A DNA stretch of 64,000 nt from assembly GCF_007830185.1 (NCBI RefSeq), contig NZ_VLKZ01000006.1:184329-248328 (forward strand), written 5' to 3'. A program made the translations under genes and the position numbers. Of this stretch, positions 9,441-19,475 are shown in pieces. This DNA is from Halalkalibacter nanhaiisediminis (lineage in GTDB: Bacteria > Bacillota > Bacilli > Bacillales > Bacillaceae_D). Every line of letters begins with the position of its first letter. Position 1 is the first letter of the stretch. The notes beneath the pieces were generated by a model, which made no database searches, was not told the DNA's origin, and saw only the letters and a list, made by a program, of their open reading frames with translations.

Positions 9441-10238
9441 TCAAGAAACCTTATGCTCAATTCTAAGCTTGTCAGCTACCATTGCGATGAATTCTGAATT
9501 AGTCGGCTTTGCTTTTGAGTGACTGACTGTATAGCCAAATAAGCTAGAAATCGAGTCAATATTCCCTCTGCTCCAAGCAACTTCGATGGCATGACGAATA
9601 GCCCTTTCAACACGACTTGCCGTTGTATTGAATTTCTTCGCAATATCTGGATAAAGTACTTTCGTAATCGATCCAAGAAGTTCAATGTCATTATAAACCA
9701 TTGTAATCGCTTCACGTAAATACATATACCCTTTAATGTGAGCTGGTACACCGATCTCATGAATAATACTCGTAATACTTGCATCCAGATTAAAACCACG
9801 ATTTTCCAAACGTGTCTGAGAAGTATACGAATGCGAGGATGACTGCTGAATAAACGACCGTTTTTGTCCACTTACTTCACGAATATTTGAGATTAATACT
9901 TCCATGTCAAAAGGCTTCAAGACATAGTATGACGCTCCTAAATCAACAGCCTTTTTTGTTACATCTTCTTGTCCAAATGCTGTTAACATGATGATATTAG
10001 GCTTTTTACTCAATTTCATTTGACTAATTCGCTCAAGGACTGCCAGCCCATCTAAATGAGGCATAATAATATCCAAAATCAATACATCGGGTTCTTTTTC
10101 CTCGATTAAGCCTAGGCACTCTTGACCGTTATAAGCCGTACCAATCACCTGCATATCATTCTGAGTTGAAATATATTCATTTAATAAATTCACTAATTCA
10201 CGGTTATCATCAGCAATACATACATTTATTTTTTGCAC
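9441..10238 (-). CDS. spo0A: master sporulation response regulator Spo0A
   Basis: 265 aa, near the usual 267. The N-terminal receiver has the acidic pair ADDN, the phosphorylated Asp in [13 protein letters not shown] and Thr/Lys switch residues (MLTAFGQ, VLKPFD). The C-terminal DNA-binding domain contains [17 protein letters not shown], the recognition helix region typical of Spo0A. It starts with GTG behind GGAGG, as in B. subtilis. It ends with RIEHKVS. When phosphorylated by the phosphorelay it turns on sporulation genes, including spoIIIA-controlling sigma factors, and represses abrB. Upstream 0A boxes imply autoregulation. Confidence 0.98.
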   Translation of the reverse strand: MQKINVCIADDNRELVNLLNEYISTQNDMQVIGTAYNGQECLGLIEEKEPDVLILDIIMPHLDGLAVLERISQMKLSKKPNIIMLTAFGQEDVTKKAVDLGASYYVLKPFDMEVLISNIREVSGQKRSFIQQSSSHSYTSQTRLENRGFNLDASITSIIHEIGVPAHIKGYMYLREAITMVYNDIELLGSITKVLYPDIAKKFNTTASRVERAIRHAIEVAWSRGNIDSISSLFGYTVSHSKAKPTNSEFIAMVADKLRIEHKVS

Positions 10239-10283
10239 AAATAATCCTCCTCAAATTCCTGTTAGTTTGTCATAGTTTATCAT

Positions 10284-10441
10284 TTCGACAGCGATTTAGA
10301 ATATCCTTTTTAATTTTTAATATTTATTTGATTATTAAAGTTTTTCTGGTGATTTCTCTTCTTTCCTTCCTTATTCGACCTAATTCGATATTTGACAAAA
10401 ATGTCAGGGTGGTTTTGTCGAATTTTCTTTATTATAACATA
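10284..10441 (-). promoter_or_regulatory. spo0A promoter region with 0A boxes
   Basis: An extended -10 (TG T TATAAT, TATAAT at 10431-10436) gives a vegetative promoter. A perfect 0A box TTTGTCGAA (plus strand, 10414-10422) lies just downstream of it. A second TGTCGAA lies at 10284-10290 (minus strand). Single-mismatch copies (TTGTCAAAT, TATCGAATT, GGTCGAATA) lie between them. AAAGGATATT followed about 11 bases on by TCGAAATG resembles a sigma-H promoter. The layout mirrors the Pv/Ps switch of B. subtilis spo0A. Confidence 0.65.
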
Positions 10442-10470
10442 AAAAACCAAAACGATTTAACTCGCTTTGG
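10441..10470 (-). terminator. terminator overlapping the end of spoIVB
   Basis: CCAAAGCGA pairs with TCGTTTTGG (one wobble) and is followed by TTTTTT on the minus strand. The stem includes the spoIVB stop codon region. Confidence 0.75.
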
Positions 10471-11734
10471 CTCCTATCTGCTTTTCAATGGAATGAATGA
10501 CACCTGCTTCTTCTAGCATCCAGCTTATATGACAACCATAGCCTGATGTTGGGTCATTAACAAAAACATGAGTTACAGCACCAATTATTTTTCCATCTTG
10601 AATAATTGGACTTCCACTCATTCCTTGTACAATACCTCCTGTTGCTTCAAGTAATTTTGGATCAGTTACTTTTATAACCATGCCTTTTGTTGCTGGCTGT
10701 TTTTGAGGGACTGAACTAATGATATCAATATCAAATTCCTCAACATCCTCACCATTAACGACAGTAAGAATTTTAGCAGGGCCTTCCTTTACTTGAGTGG
10801 ATACAGAAATAGGCATTGGTTTATCATAAATATTATTTTTTACATTTGCATTGTTTAACGTTCCAAAAATGCCAAAGGAACTGTTTTTTTCAATCGATCC
10901 TAGAATATCTCGCTCGGCCGAAAAGCTCGCTAGCTTTTCACCTGGATCACCATTACTGCCTTTTTCAATCGATGTAACAGATGAACGTATAATTTGTCCG
11001 TCATGAACAATGATCGGCTTTTGTGTGTCGACATCAGAAATTACATGACCTAGTGCCCCGTATTTTTTTGAAATGGGGTCATAAAATGTTAAAGTGCCAA
11101 CCCCTGCTGCTGAATCCCGTATATAGAGTCCAAGACGATAAGAATGTTCCCCTTTTGCTTTTAATGGCGTTAATTCTTTAATAAGCTTTTCCTTATTCCG
11201 CCTTATTTCAATGACAAGTTTACGTCCTTCTTCGCCCGCTGCTTGTACGTACTCTCCTACTTCACTCATTCGTTGAATATCATGCTTATCAATTTTCGTA
11301 ATCATATCCCCTACTTCAATACCAGCACCTTCACCAGGTGACTCGTTTCCTAAATCAGTCTGAATTAAATGATGACCGACCACAAGAACCCCTTCTGTAT
11401 TCAATTTCACACCAATGGATTGCCCTCCTGGAATTACTTCTATCTTTGGTAGCACATTTACATCAATATTTTTAACAGGAAAACCAGCAACTTCTAATGT
11501 AATTTGTTTCTCATTAGATCCCGACATTGATTGAAAATTTGTTGTAGGGACTGTGGAAACGGTCATAGCCTTTAGTGACTGTGTTGTTTCTGTTATTGGT
11601 GCATAATTTCCTTCAAAAATGACCATGCTTGTTGGAATTTTGATCCATTCTCGAACCCCTTCTGAAAATCCCAAACTTGCGACAACCACAAGAAGAAAGA
11701 CACCGATTGTTTTTCGTAATAAATCGCCTCTCAC
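10457..11734 (-). CDS. spoIVB: SpoIVB serine peptidase (sigma-K checkpoint signal)
   Basis: 425 aa, close to B. subtilis SpoIVB (426). The parts are: an N-terminal membrane anchor/signal (about 7-25); a PDZ domain (about 100-185, around [12 protein letters not shown] and [11 protein letters not shown]); and a C-terminal S55 peptidase with GALGHVISD (His) and the nucleophile motif GMSGSPII. It is secreted from the forespore and cleaves SpoIVFA to release pro-sigma-K processing in the mother cell. It starts at a GTG preceded by GGAGA. As in relatives it lies between recN and spo0A. Transcription by sigma-F/sigma-G is known for the family but not shown here. Confidence 0.96.
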   Translation of the reverse strand: MRGDLLRKTIGVFLLVVVASLGFSEGVREWIKIPTSMVIFEGNYAPITETTQSLKAMTVSTVPTTNFQSMSGSNEKQITLEVAGFPVKNIDVNVLPKIEVIPGGQSIGVKLNTEGVLVVGHHLIQTDLGNESPGEGAGIEVGDMITKIDKHDIQRMSEVGEYVQAAGEEGRKLVIEIRRNKEKLIKELTPLKAKGEHSYRLGLYIRDSAAGVGTLTFYDPISKKYGALGHVISDVDTQKPIIVHDGQIIRSSVTSIEKGSNGDPGEKLASFSAERDILGSIEKNSSFGIFGTLNNANVKNNIYDKPMPISVSTQVKEGPAKILTVVNGEDVEEFDIDIISSVPQKQPATKGMVIKVTDPKLLEATGGIVQGMSGSPIIQDGKIIGAVTHVFVNDPTSGYGCHISWMLEEAGVIHSIEKQIGAKAS

Positions 11735-11831
11735 TCACTTCACTCTCCTAGCTCCTTGCCCACACCTCCGTAATGGCTGTATTACTAATGTTGCCTTGCA
11801 GCACAACATTTATAACTTATGCCAAAGAAAA

Positions 11832-11857
11832 AAAGCTACCCTTAATTGGCTAGCTTT
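11832..11857 (-). terminator. terminator directly after recN
   Basis: AAGCTAGCC, six bases, GGGTAGCTT (one mismatch), then TTTTTC on the minus strand, starting at the recN stop codon. Confidence 0.75.
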
Positions 11858-13582
11858 TCATACAGGCTGCTTATGTTTTTCTGCTAATTCAAGTAATTCT
11901 TTAGCATGTTCCCTCGTTAAATCAGTGATCTCAACTCCTGAAATCATACGCGCAATTTCATCCACTTTCTCATTAATCGATAAAGGTGTCACAGATGTTA
12001 TCACACGCTCATTCATTTCATGCTTTGCAATAAATAAATGCGTATCTGCCATTGCTGCAACTTGAGGCAAATGAGTAATACAAAGAACTTGGGAACCAAT
12101 TGAAATTCCATGAATTTTTTCGGCAATCGCTTGTGCTACACGACCACTTACGCCAGTATCCACTTCATCAAAAATGACCGATGTAATTCCTTGTTGATTA
12201 GAGAAAATCGACTTTAATGCAAGCATAATTCGAGATATTTCACCGCCTGAAGCAACTTTAGCAAGTGGTTTCATTGGCTCACCAGGATTAGTCGACAAAT
12301 AAAATTCAACTGCATCAAGCCCTTCTGGTCCAAATGGAACAGCTTGTCCATTAACAACTGGTGCCATTTTCCCTAAAGAACGTTCCTGCAAACGTACTTC
12401 AAATATCGTCTTTTCCATATATAGCGAGCGAAGCTGATCATGAATCGCTTCAGTTAGCGCTTCCGCTGCATTTTTTCGTATTGCTGTTAATGCTTTCGCC
12501 TCTACAAGAAGATCCTGCCATAATGCCTCTAATTGTACTTGTAACTTTTCAACTCGATCATCTTTATGAATAATGGAATCTAATTCTTCTTCAATTTTTG
12601 CAGCATATTCAAGGATCTCATTAACTGATGAGCCATATTTACGCTTTAATCGTTGGATATCATGTAAGCGACTTTCAATAAATTCAAGACGACTCGGATC
12701 AAATTCAATTTTCTCGATTCGATCTCTCAAAGCAAACGCAGCTTCCTCTAGTAAAAAATAACTATTACTAACAGATTCATGTAATTCTTGTAATTCTTTA
12801 TCGATTGTAGCAGCTTCTTCAAGGTGAGAGACTGATGTTGTAAGATAATCCAAGCCTCTTCCTTCTCCATATAAGCTCTGGTAGCTATCTTCAAGAAGTG
12901 AAAATAATTTCTCACTATGAGCTAACTTATGACGTTCTTCTAATAATTGCTCATCTTCATTTGGTTCTAACTGCGCTTTCTCAATTTCTTCGAGCTGATA
13001 TTGATATAAATCAAGCTTCTGAGCCATTTCTTGTTCATTTTCACTTAAATTACGCACTTGCTTTTGCAATTGCAAAGCTTCACCGTAAATGGCTTGATAT
13101 TCAGCTTGTGTTTGGACTAATTCCTTTTGTGCAAATCCATCCAACATCGATAGGTGATGCTCTGGTTGCATCAATGCTTGGTGTTCATGTTGTCCATGAA
13201 TATCTACTAGCGCTTGTCCGATTTCTCTTAGGATGGCCAATGTGACTAACTTACCATTGACTCGGCAAATACTCTTCCCTTGCGACGTAATATCACGCCT
13301 TAAAATAAACATTGAATCTCGAACGTCAATGCCTAGTTCACGAGCTTTTTCAATGACTACATGATCGTCTTCAATAATAAAGAGTCCTTCTATCTCTGCT
13401 CTATTCTCCCCATATCTCACATATTCAGCAGATCCACGTCCACCGAGTATTAAGCCAATTGCATCAATAATGATTGATTTACCAGCACCTGTCTCTCCCG
13501 TTAAAACGGTCAAACCTTTTTCAAACGGGATTGTTAGCTCTTCGATAATCGCAAAATGTTTGATCGATAATTCGATTAGCAT
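11858..13582 (-). CDS. recN: DNA repair protein RecN
   Basis: SMC-like double-strand-break repair ATPase, 574 aa. Walker A GETGAGKS lies near residue 30. A long central coiled coil (about 155-370) separates it from the C-terminal Walker B/signature region (VASGGEISRIMLAL, VIFDEVDTGVSG). RecN gathers broken ends early in recombinational repair. It lies 13 bases downstream of argR in the conserved order argR-recN-spoIVB-spo0A. It ends at a strong terminator, so it is probably the last gene of the dxs-tlyA-argR-recN cluster, although a terminator also lies before argR. Confidence 0.97.
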   Translation of the reverse strand: MLIELSIKHFAIIEELTIPFEKGLTVLTGETGAGKSIIIDAIGLILGGRGSAEYVRYGENRAEIEGLFIIEDDHVVIEKARELGIDVRDSMFILRRDITSQGKSICRVNGKLVTLAILREIGQALVDIHGQHEHQALMQPEHHLSMLDGFAQKELVQTQAEYQAIYGEALQLQKQVRNLSENEQEMAQKLDLYQYQLEEIEKAQLEPNEDEQLLEERHKLAHSEKLFSLLEDSYQSLYGEGRGLDYLTTSVSHLEEAATIDKELQELHESVSNSYFLLEEAAFALRDRIEKIEFDPSRLEFIESRLHDIQRLKRKYGSSVNEILEYAAKIEEELDSIIHKDDRVEKLQVQLEALWQDLLVEAKALTAIRKNAAEALTEAIHDQLRSLYMEKTIFEVRLQERSLGKMAPVVNGQAVPFGPEGLDAVEFYLSTNPGEPMKPLAKVASGGEISRIMLALKSIFSNQQGITSVIFDEVDTGVSGRVAQAIAEKIHGISIGSQVLCITHLPQVAAMADTHLFIAKHEMNERVITSVTPLSINEKVDEIARMISGVEITDLTREHAKELLELAEKHKQPV

Positions 13583-13595
13583 GTATTTCCCACCC

Positions 13596-14045
13596 TTATA
13601 GCATTTCTAAAAAACGCTCTGTAATAACTGGTCCTTTTTCTTTATCCTTACAAATAATCAAAATGGTATCGTCTCCACAAATCGTTCCAATAATCTCTTC
13701 CCAATCGAGGTTGTCAATTAAGACAGCAATTGAATTCCCATTTCCAGGTAATGTTTTCATCACCACTAAATTATCCGCACAATCGATACTAACGAAACTA
13801 TCCATCAAAGCCCTTTTTAATTTTTGTAATGGATTAAAGCGCTGATCCGCTGGTAAGCTATACTTATAGCGGCCATCTATCATCGGAACTTTCACAAGAT
13901 GTAGTTCTTTAATATCTCGTGAAACGGTTGCTTGTGTAATGTTGTAACCGGATTTTCTTAAATGTTCTACTAAATCATCTTGAGTCTCTACCTCATTATT
14001 TGTAATGATTTCTCGGATTTTAATATGTCGTTGCCCTTTATTCAT
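13596..14045 (-). CDS. argR: arginine repressor ArgR/AhrC
   Basis: 149 aa, the family length. The N-terminal winged helix-turn-helix reads [17 protein letters not shown] then [13 protein letters not shown], the recognition helix of AhrC. The C-terminal arginine-binding oligomerisation domain includes [14 protein letters not shown], the aspartate pair that binds arginine. It represses arginine biosynthesis and activates catabolism as an arginine-bound hexamer. The AGGTGG ribosome site lies eight bases before the ATG. It is followed by recN after 13 bases. Confidence 0.97.
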   Translation of the reverse strand: MNKGQRHIKIREIITNNEVETQDDLVEHLRKSGYNITQATVSRDIKELHLVKVPMIDGRYKYSLPADQRFNPLQKLKRALMDSFVSIDCADNLVVMKTLPGNGNSIAVLIDNLDWEEIIGTICGDDTILIICKDKEKGPVITERFLEML

Positions 14046-14236
14046 CTTTAACCACCTGTTTCTTCCCTTTTCATACTATATTATCTACGTATTTGTTCTA
14101 CAATACAACAAATAGTCAGCCTGTATAATTATGCGTTTTATTTATCTTATACCAAACATCCACTTTCACACAACCCGCTACAGCCTTTTAGCACATCTAT
14201 AATGAAACATTACGTAACGAATGTATATAGACAAAA

Positions 14237-14270
14237 AGACGCCTCATTCTCGAGTTGAGAAAGAGACGCT
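14237..14270 (-). terminator. terminator between tlyA and argR
   Basis: A stem of about 14 pairs (AGCGTCTCTTTCTC with GAGAATGAGGCGTCT, imperfect) has T runs on both strands. On the minus strand it ends tlyA transcription. Confidence 0.7.
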
Positions 14271-14278
14271 TTTTTTCA

Positions 14279-15112
14279 TTATTCTTCGGTTCTTGCTTTA
14301 AGTTCTTCATGAGCGATCGCAACGATATCCTCAATCGAACTCGTTTCAAACATTTGACCACGCTCTTTCTCGCGATCGAGACGGAGGTGCATTAAAAATT
14401 CAATATTTCCTTCTCCGCCCTTGATTGGCGAAAAGCTTAGAGCACAGACATCATAGCCTTGTTCAAGAGAAAATTCACAAATTCGCTTGAGCACATCTTC
14501 ATGAATTTTTTTATCACGAACAATTCCCTTTTTTCCGACCTGCTCACGACCTGCTTCAAATTGCGGCTTCACAAGCGCAAGCACGTCTCCTTTTTGAACA
14601 AGGATTGTCTTTAAAACAGGAAGAATAAGCGTCAACGAGATAAAGGAGACATCAATTGTTGCAAATTGCGGTAAGCCTTCTGTAAGGTCTTCTGGTTTCA
14701 CGTAACGAAAATTGGTACGTTCCATGACGACAACACGTTCATCTTGACGCAATTTCCATGCTAATTGATTATAGCCAACATCAAGCGCATAAACAGCCTT
14801 AGCACCATTTTGGAGTGAACAATCTGTAAATCCACCTGTTGAGGCTCCAATATCCAAGACAATTTTATCCTTTAAGGAAAGATCAAAGACATCAATCGCT
14901 TTCTCAAGCTTTAATCCACCCCGACTCACATATGGTAATGGATTTCCTTTAACAGCTAGAGGCAGTTCTCTGTCTATTTTCAAGCCTGGCTTATCTATAC
15001 GCTCCGTTCCCGAAAAGACAAGACCCGCCATGATTGAGCGTTTCGCCTGCTCTCTTGTTTCAAGCAGGCCTCGCTCAACAAGTAATACATCTACACGTTC
15101 TTTCTTCGTCAT
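14279..15112 (-). CDS. yqxC: TlyA/YqxC-family rRNA 2'-O-methyltransferase
   Basis: 277 aa. An N-terminal S4 RNA-binding domain (ERVDVLLVERGLLETREQAKR) is followed by an FtsJ-type methyltransferase with the SAM site VLDIGASTGGFTDCSLQNGA and ALVKPQFEAG. TlyA proteins methylate ribosomal RNA in M. tuberculosis; in bacilli the target is less certain. It is the usual neighbour of dxs, with the dxs stop six bases before its start, so co-transcription is likely. A terminator follows. Confidence 0.92.
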   Translation of the reverse strand: MTKKERVDVLLVERGLLETREQAKRSIMAGLVFSGTERIDKPGLKIDRELPLAVKGNPLPYVSRGGLKLEKAIDVFDLSLKDKIVLDIGASTGGFTDCSLQNGAKAVYALDVGYNQLAWKLRQDERVVVMERTNFRYVKPEDLTEGLPQFATIDVSFISLTLILPVLKTILVQKGDVLALVKPQFEAGREQVGKKGIVRDKKIHEDVLKRICEFSLEQGYDVCALSFSPIKGGEGNIEFLMHLRLDREKERGQMFETSSIEDIVAIAHEELKARTEE

Positions 15113-15117
15113 AATGT

Positions 15118-17007
15118 TTAAGCCCTTTGTCTTTTTTTAGGAAGCATCATCATCAGCTGCTCAGAAACATTTGCAGACGTAAGTCCAATTTCTTCAAGCA
15201 ATTGGGAAACGCCACCATGCTCAATAAATTCATCAGGAACACCCATGCGTTTTACTTCTATATTGTGATAGCTGTTGTCATGAAAGAACTCAAGGACAGC
15301 ACTTCCAAATCCTCCTTGAAGAGCAGCTTCTTCCAAAGTCAAAATCGGTACACCTTGCTTAGCGAGATCATGTAAAAGCTCTTCATCTAAAGGCTTAGCT
15401 GAGTTCGCATTGACTAGCTTTATTGAATATCCTTGAGAATTAAGCTGAGTAATCGCCTCTTCTGCTACTGGTAACATTGTCCCAAACGTTAAAATACAGG
15501 CATCCGTTCCATCCTGTAATTGTTCCCATTTGCCAATCGGAAGACGTTGCAACTCTTCATCCATTTTCACACCATAGCCATTACCGCGAGGATAGCGAAC
15601 AGCAATTGGACCATCATCATATTGAGTCGCTGTATAGATCATATGCTGTAATTCATTTTCATCCTTCGGCATCAAAATCTTCATATTCGGAAGGTGACGA
15701 AGGAAGGCAATATCAAAGACACCTTGATGCGTTTCACCATCGGCTCCAACAAGACCAGCTCGATCAATGGCAAAGACAACATTTAAATTTTGACGACAAA
15801 CATCGTGAACAACTTGATCATAGCCACGTTGTAAAAACGTAGAATAAACAGCAAAAACAGGCTTCATTCCTTGTGTTGCTAGGCCAGCTGCCATTGTCGT
15901 TGCATGCTGTTCTGCAATACCAACATCAAACATTCGCTCTGGAAACTCTTTTGCAAAGACATCGAGTTTCGTACCACCTGGCATTGCTGCTGTTAAGGCA
16001 ACGATACGCTTATCTTCACGAGCGACTTTCTTTAATGTTTCAGCAAACACACCACTATAGCTCGGTGGTCCAGGTTTTGTAACAACTTCACCTGATTCAA
16101 TTTTGTACGGTCCAAGACCATGCCATGTCCCTTTTGCATCGTTTTCTGCTGGTTCATAGCCTTTCCCTTTTTTCGTTAACACATGAACAAGAACTGGTCC
16201 CTTAGTTTTCTTAGCATATTTTAAATTCTCTGCTAAATCATCAAGGTCATGTCCATCAACCGGTCCCAAGTAAGTAAAACCCAGCTCTTCAAAGAAAATT
16301 CCAGAAACGAGTAAATACTTTAAGCTGTCTTTTACACGCTCTGCTGTTGAAGCAAGCTTCCCACCAAATGTTGGAATTTTCTTGATTAACTGTTCAAGTT
16401 CTTCCTTTGCCTTTTTGTATTTGCCAGCTGTACGCAAACGTCCTAGTACGCTATGCAGAGCACCAACATTAGGGGCAATTGACATTTCATTATCATTTAA
16501 TATAACGATTAGATCTGTTTGCTCATGTCCAATATGATTGAGAGCCTCAAGTGCCATACCACCTGTTAGGGCACCATCTCCAATAATGGCAACAATGTGA
16601 TCATCGGTTCCTTTTAAATCTCTAGCTGTTGCCATACCCATTGCAGCAGAAAGAGACGTCGAACTATGACCTGTCTCCCAAACATCATGTTCACTCTCAT
16701 TTCTCTTTGGGAACCCACATAGTCCCTTGTACTGACGTAACTTATCAAACTGGTCAGCTCGTCCAGTTAAAATCTTGTGTACATAGGCTTGATGACCAAC
16801 ATCCCAAAGAAACTTATCCTTTGGACTATCAAACAAGTGATGCAAGGCTAATGTTAGCTCTACTACACCTAGATTCGGACCTAGGTGACCACCTGTAACA
16901 GATAGTTTTTCTATTAAGAAGTGGCGAATATCCTCACCAAGCTCTTCTAATTGTGCTTTTGAATAGTTCTTCAGTATGCTTGGGTCATTATATTCCTCTA
17001 GCTTCAT
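15118..17007 (-). CDS. dxs: 1-deoxy-D-xylulose-5-phosphate synthase
   Basis: First enzyme of the MEP isoprenoid pathway, joining pyruvate and glyceraldehyde-3-phosphate with thiamine diphosphate. It is 629 aa, the usual length. [18 protein letters not shown] (N-terminal), the ThDP site [15 protein letters not shown] (about 150) with DNEMSIAPN, and the transketolase-like [13 protein letters not shown] region are present. It supplies precursors to IspA encoded just upstream of the OLE RNA. The start is 10 bases after the oapA stop, so dxs is on the OLE/oapA transcript or a read-through of it. Confidence 0.97.
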   Translation of the reverse strand: MKLEEYNDPSILKNYSKAQLEELGEDIRHFLIEKLSVTGGHLGPNLGVVELTLALHHLFDSPKDKFLWDVGHQAYVHKILTGRADQFDKLRQYKGLCGFPKRNESEHDVWETGHSSTSLSAAMGMATARDLKGTDDHIVAIIGDGALTGGMALEALNHIGHEQTDLIVILNDNEMSIAPNVGALHSVLGRLRTAGKYKKAKEELEQLIKKIPTFGGKLASTAERVKDSLKYLLVSGIFFEELGFTYLGPVDGHDLDDLAENLKYAKKTKGPVLVHVLTKKGKGYEPAENDAKGTWHGLGPYKIESGEVVTKPGPPSYSGVFAETLKKVAREDKRIVALTAAMPGGTKLDVFAKEFPERMFDVGIAEQHATTMAAGLATQGMKPVFAVYSTFLQRGYDQVVHDVCRQNLNVVFAIDRAGLVGADGETHQGVFDIAFLRHLPNMKILMPKDENELQHMIYTATQYDDGPIAVRYPRGNGYGVKMDEELQRLPIGKWEQLQDGTDACILTFGTMLPVAEEAITQLNSQGYSIKLVNANSAKPLDEELLHDLAKQGVPILTLEEAALQGGFGSAVLEFFHDNSYHNIEVKRMGVPDEFIEHGGVSQLLEEIGLTSANVSEQLMMMLPKKRQRA

Positions 17008-17017
17008 GAGAGAACCC

Positions 17018-17626
17018 TCACTTTCGAGTCATTTTGTCTTTTTTCTTCATCTTTCCATTTGCTGAAAACAATTTTATTTTCAATTTTACCTCTAAAATGT
17101 ATAATAATCTACCAACTTGATAAATGATTGGTGTTGCGTAATGAATGGCGAACGTTTTACCAAGCGCCTTTCCACCGACTGTTAGCGCAGCCACTACACT
17201 TGTAAAAAGAATTGAAATAGCAAATTGTTGGCTTGAAGTCTCACTATAACCAAGCTGTAAAGACAGTTGTAGGACAACGTAGGCAGAGGCAGTACCACTA
17301 ATAATACCAGATATATCGCCAATCACATCATTACAAAAATTCGCAAATCTATCCGCGTTTCTTGTAATCAAGACAGCGTGTTTAGCTCCGTGCAGACGTT
17401 CTGAAGCCATAGCATGAAAAGGTTTTTCATTTGCAGCTGTTGAGGCTACTCCTATTGTATCAAAGAATACCCCAATAAAAACGATGATTAAAACAATCAA
17501 CATTCCGATCGCCCACGTAACTCCACTTAGTACAAACGTGGAGATAATCGAAAAAATAGCCGCTAACACCAAAGTGATAACGGCTATTCCCAAGCTCCAT
17601 TGTATTGATTTCTGAAGAGGTTTCAT
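17018..17626 (-). CDS. oapA: OLE RNA-associated membrane protein OapA
   Basis: 202-aa membrane protein encoded between the OLE RNA and dxs, the known place of the OLE-associated protein. I see four or so hydrophobic segments (about 15-37, 42-65, 110-150) and a basic C-terminus ([18 protein letters not shown]). In Bacillus halodurans OapA binds OLE RNA, brings it to the membrane and affects tolerance to cold, ethanol and Mg2+; that is known for the family. The start at 17626 ([10 protein letters not shown]) is chosen because the predicted membrane domain begins there. The ribosome site (AAAGGTGA, 13 bases away) is weak. The open frame continues 40 codons upstream into the OLE 3' end. Confidence 0.85.
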   Translation of the reverse strand: MKPLQKSIQWSLGIAVITLVLAAIFSIISTFVLSGVTWAIGMLIVLIIVFIGVFFDTIGVASTAANEKPFHAMASERLHGAKHAVLITRNADRFANFCNDVIGDISGIISGTASAYVVLQLSLQLGYSETSSQQFAISILFTSVVAALTVGGKALGKTFAIHYATPIIYQVGRLLYILEVKLKIKLFSANGKMKKKDKMTRK

Positions 17627-17659
17627 AAGCGTTACTGTATCACCTTTATCTATAGATTC

Positions 17660-18281
17660 GCCACAAGTATGTAAAAATATGGAGTGGTCATTTAAAGAGT
17701 AAACTCTGTAGCTTAGGTCCAGTAGGATTTCCCAAATCAGTTCCACCGCGTCGCCGCAGTGGCGGTTTCCCTTTATACTGAAGTTGACGCTGTCACCAAA
17801 CGTCAGACTAGATTACCACTTAGTCTACACTGTAATCCTCTTTAAATGTCTATCGAACAGTCTAGGAGATTTCCTCAACAGTCCCTTGCCAGTCTTTTAT
17901 CCTCTTTTGCAGAGTAGATTTCATATAGGTAAGATTCACAATCTGTTGGCCTCCAGCTTCTGAACCCTTTGTCTATAATCCCCTCTTCCTCCACTCAAGG
18001 CAGGCTACGCTGCAGACAAGCTCCCTAACTTGCCCTTACAGGTTCATACCCTTTACCCTGGAACTATACACGTGTATAGACCGAGTAAAAGGCCTCCACA
18101 GTAGGAGGGTCATCGCCCACATGCCTTTGCGGATCGCCCTACTACCTTTTCTCCCAGCATCGACCCAAGGCTGGGCGCCTCAAGCCAACACAAGGAGCTT
18201 CATCGATGTGCCCTTTGGCGGATTTTTAGCCCCGCCTTCAAGAAAGGAGGACCGACTAGAATACTGCACCACTCTTATCTA
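17660..18281 (-). ncRNA. ole: OLE RNA (ornate, large, extremophilic RNA)
   Basis: About 620 bases of non-coding sequence between ispA and oapA. It has higher GC than its surroundings and many paired segments. Near the 5' end the minus strand reads GGCGGGGCTAAAAATCCGCC, a compact hairpin I recognise from the OLE family. CTATACACGTGTATAG in the middle forms a perfect stem, and CCGCCACTGCGG and CCACCGCGTCGCCGC-type pairs occur at the 3' end. Location, length and the downstream oapA gene agree with OLE. Known OLE RNAs form membrane ribonucleoproteins with OapA, OapB and OapC. The 5' end is placed from the promoter; the 3' end is approximate. Confidence 0.92.
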
Positions 18282-18287
18282 ACATTA

Positions 18288-18316
18288 ATTATAACATGTG
18301 TAAGAATCTTGCTCAA
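18288..18316 (-). promoter_or_regulatory. sigma-A promoter of OLE RNA
   Basis: TTGAGC (18311-18316), exactly 17 bases, TATAAT (18288-18293) on the minus strand. It lies in the 50 bases between the ispA stop and the first OLE helix and predicts a start near 18281. OLE can thus be made independently of the upstream ispA operon. Confidence 0.8.
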
Positions 18317-18335
18317 TGGAAAACCCTACTACGCT

Positions 18336-19226
18336 TTAGTGATCACGTTCAGCGACGTAATCGGTTAAGGCCTCTAGTAAATGATGATTCATCTCTACTT
18401 CATATAAATATTCTTTTGCTCGTAACTTATGCTCTTCAAGCTTCTTTTTTGCTCCGTCCAATCCTAAAAGACTTGGATATGTACTTTTATTGTTCCCATC
18501 ATCGCTTCCGACAGGCTTGCCAATTGTTATAGCATCACCTTCAACATCAAGGATGTCATCCTTAATTTGAAAAAGCAATCCTAGTTCTTTTGCAAATAAG
18601 CGAAGATTAGTAATATCCTTCTCGTTCGCTCCCGCAATAATGGCCCCCGCCACAATTGATACTGTTAGCAAATCTCCTGTTTTATGATGATGGATGTAGA
18701 CAAGTCCATCTAGTGTTAATGCTTTATTTTCCCCTTCTAAATCAGCCACTTGACCCCCAACCATTCCTTCAGGACCTGAAGCTTTAGCTAATTCCTGAAT
18801 AAGCAACAGCTTCTGCTCAGCAGACAAGTCACCCACATTTGCTTTCGTAATAAGCTCAAAGCTATAAGTTAACAGGGCATCACCCGCTAATATAGCAATC
18901 GCTTCACCATAGACCTTGTGATTGGTCGGTTTGCCTCTTCTCATATCATCATCATCCATCGCAGGTAAATCATCATGAATCAATGAATACGTGTGAATCA
19001 TTTCAACTGCACAAGCTACATCATACCCTAATTCAACTGGTTTTCCAAAGCTATGAAGGGTAGCGAGGAGTAGCACAGGTCGAATTCGTTTCCCTCCTGC
19101 ATTTAAGGAATAAATCATCGCTTCTTTTAATGTCTTTGGTGCAGGCAATTGTTCTAAATACTTTGGAAGCCGTTGTTCAATTTCCTGTTTATTTTCATTC
19201 AAGAAGTCCTTAAGCTCTGCATTCAC
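18336..19226 (-). CDS. ispA: farnesyl diphosphate synthase
   Basis: 296-aa class I prenyl transferase that makes farnesyl diphosphate. Both Asp-rich motifs are visible: DDLPAMDDDDMRRG (first) and KDDILDVEGD (second). The fifth residue before the first motif region is small/aromatic as in short-chain synthases. GTG at 19226 is chosen because GGAGG lies just ahead and xseB stops two bases upstream; the open frame extends much further. It is in the order xseA-xseB-ispA and is followed by the OLE promoter. Confidence 0.95.
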   Translation of the reverse strand: MNAELKDFLNENKQEIEQRLPKYLEQLPAPKTLKEAMIYSLNAGGKRIRPVLLLATLHSFGKPVELGYDVACAVEMIHTYSLIHDDLPAMDDDDMRRGKPTNHKVYGEAIAILAGDALLTYSFELITKANVGDLSAEQKLLLIQELAKASGPEGMVGGQVADLEGENKALTLDGLVYIHHHKTGDLLTVSIVAGAIIAGANEKDITNLRLFAKELGLLFQIKDDILDVEGDAITIGKPVGSDDGNNKSTYPSLLGLDGAKKKLEEHKLRAKEYLYEVEMNHHLLEALTDYVAERDH

Positions 19227-19228
19227 GT

Positions 19229-19462
19229 TTACTCGTCCTCCTGGAAATCCAACAGCTCTATTTCTCCATCTACGTGAAGAATTTGGTCCATTTGTTTCTC
19301 GACTTGTTCCAGTTTTTCGTGGCATTGCTTTGATAAAGCCATTCCTTCTTGAAACATTGAAATAGCTTTTTCTAACGGTACATCACCTTGTTCTAATTTC
19401 TCAACGACTTCTTCAAGTTCAGCCATTGCTTCTTCAAAGCTTAACTCAGTTTTTTCAGTCAT
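19229..19462 (-). CDS. xseB: exodeoxyribonuclease VII small subunit
   Basis: 77 aa. The sequence [20 protein letters not shown] followed by [19 protein letters not shown] is the conserved XseB helical hairpin. It binds XseA to form the exonuclease VII complex that degrades single-stranded DNA. The start is set by AAGGAGGGG in front of ATG 19462. Its end abuts ispA. Confidence 0.95.
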   Translation of the reverse strand: MTEKTELSFEEAMAELEEVVEKLEQGDVPLEKAISMFQEGMALSKQCHEKLEQVEKQMDQILHVDGEIELLDFQEDE

Positions 19463-19475
19463 TTTCGTCCCCTCC

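Noticed and set aside
17627..17746. Longer oapA start at 17746
   Set aside because: It would code through the conserved OLE 3' structure; the ATG at 17626 fits the membrane domain better. Kept as a finding.
19227..19325. Longer ispA with an Arg-rich N-terminus
   Set aside because: The extension overlaps xseB in another frame and lacks a ribosome site; GTG 19226 has GGAGG.
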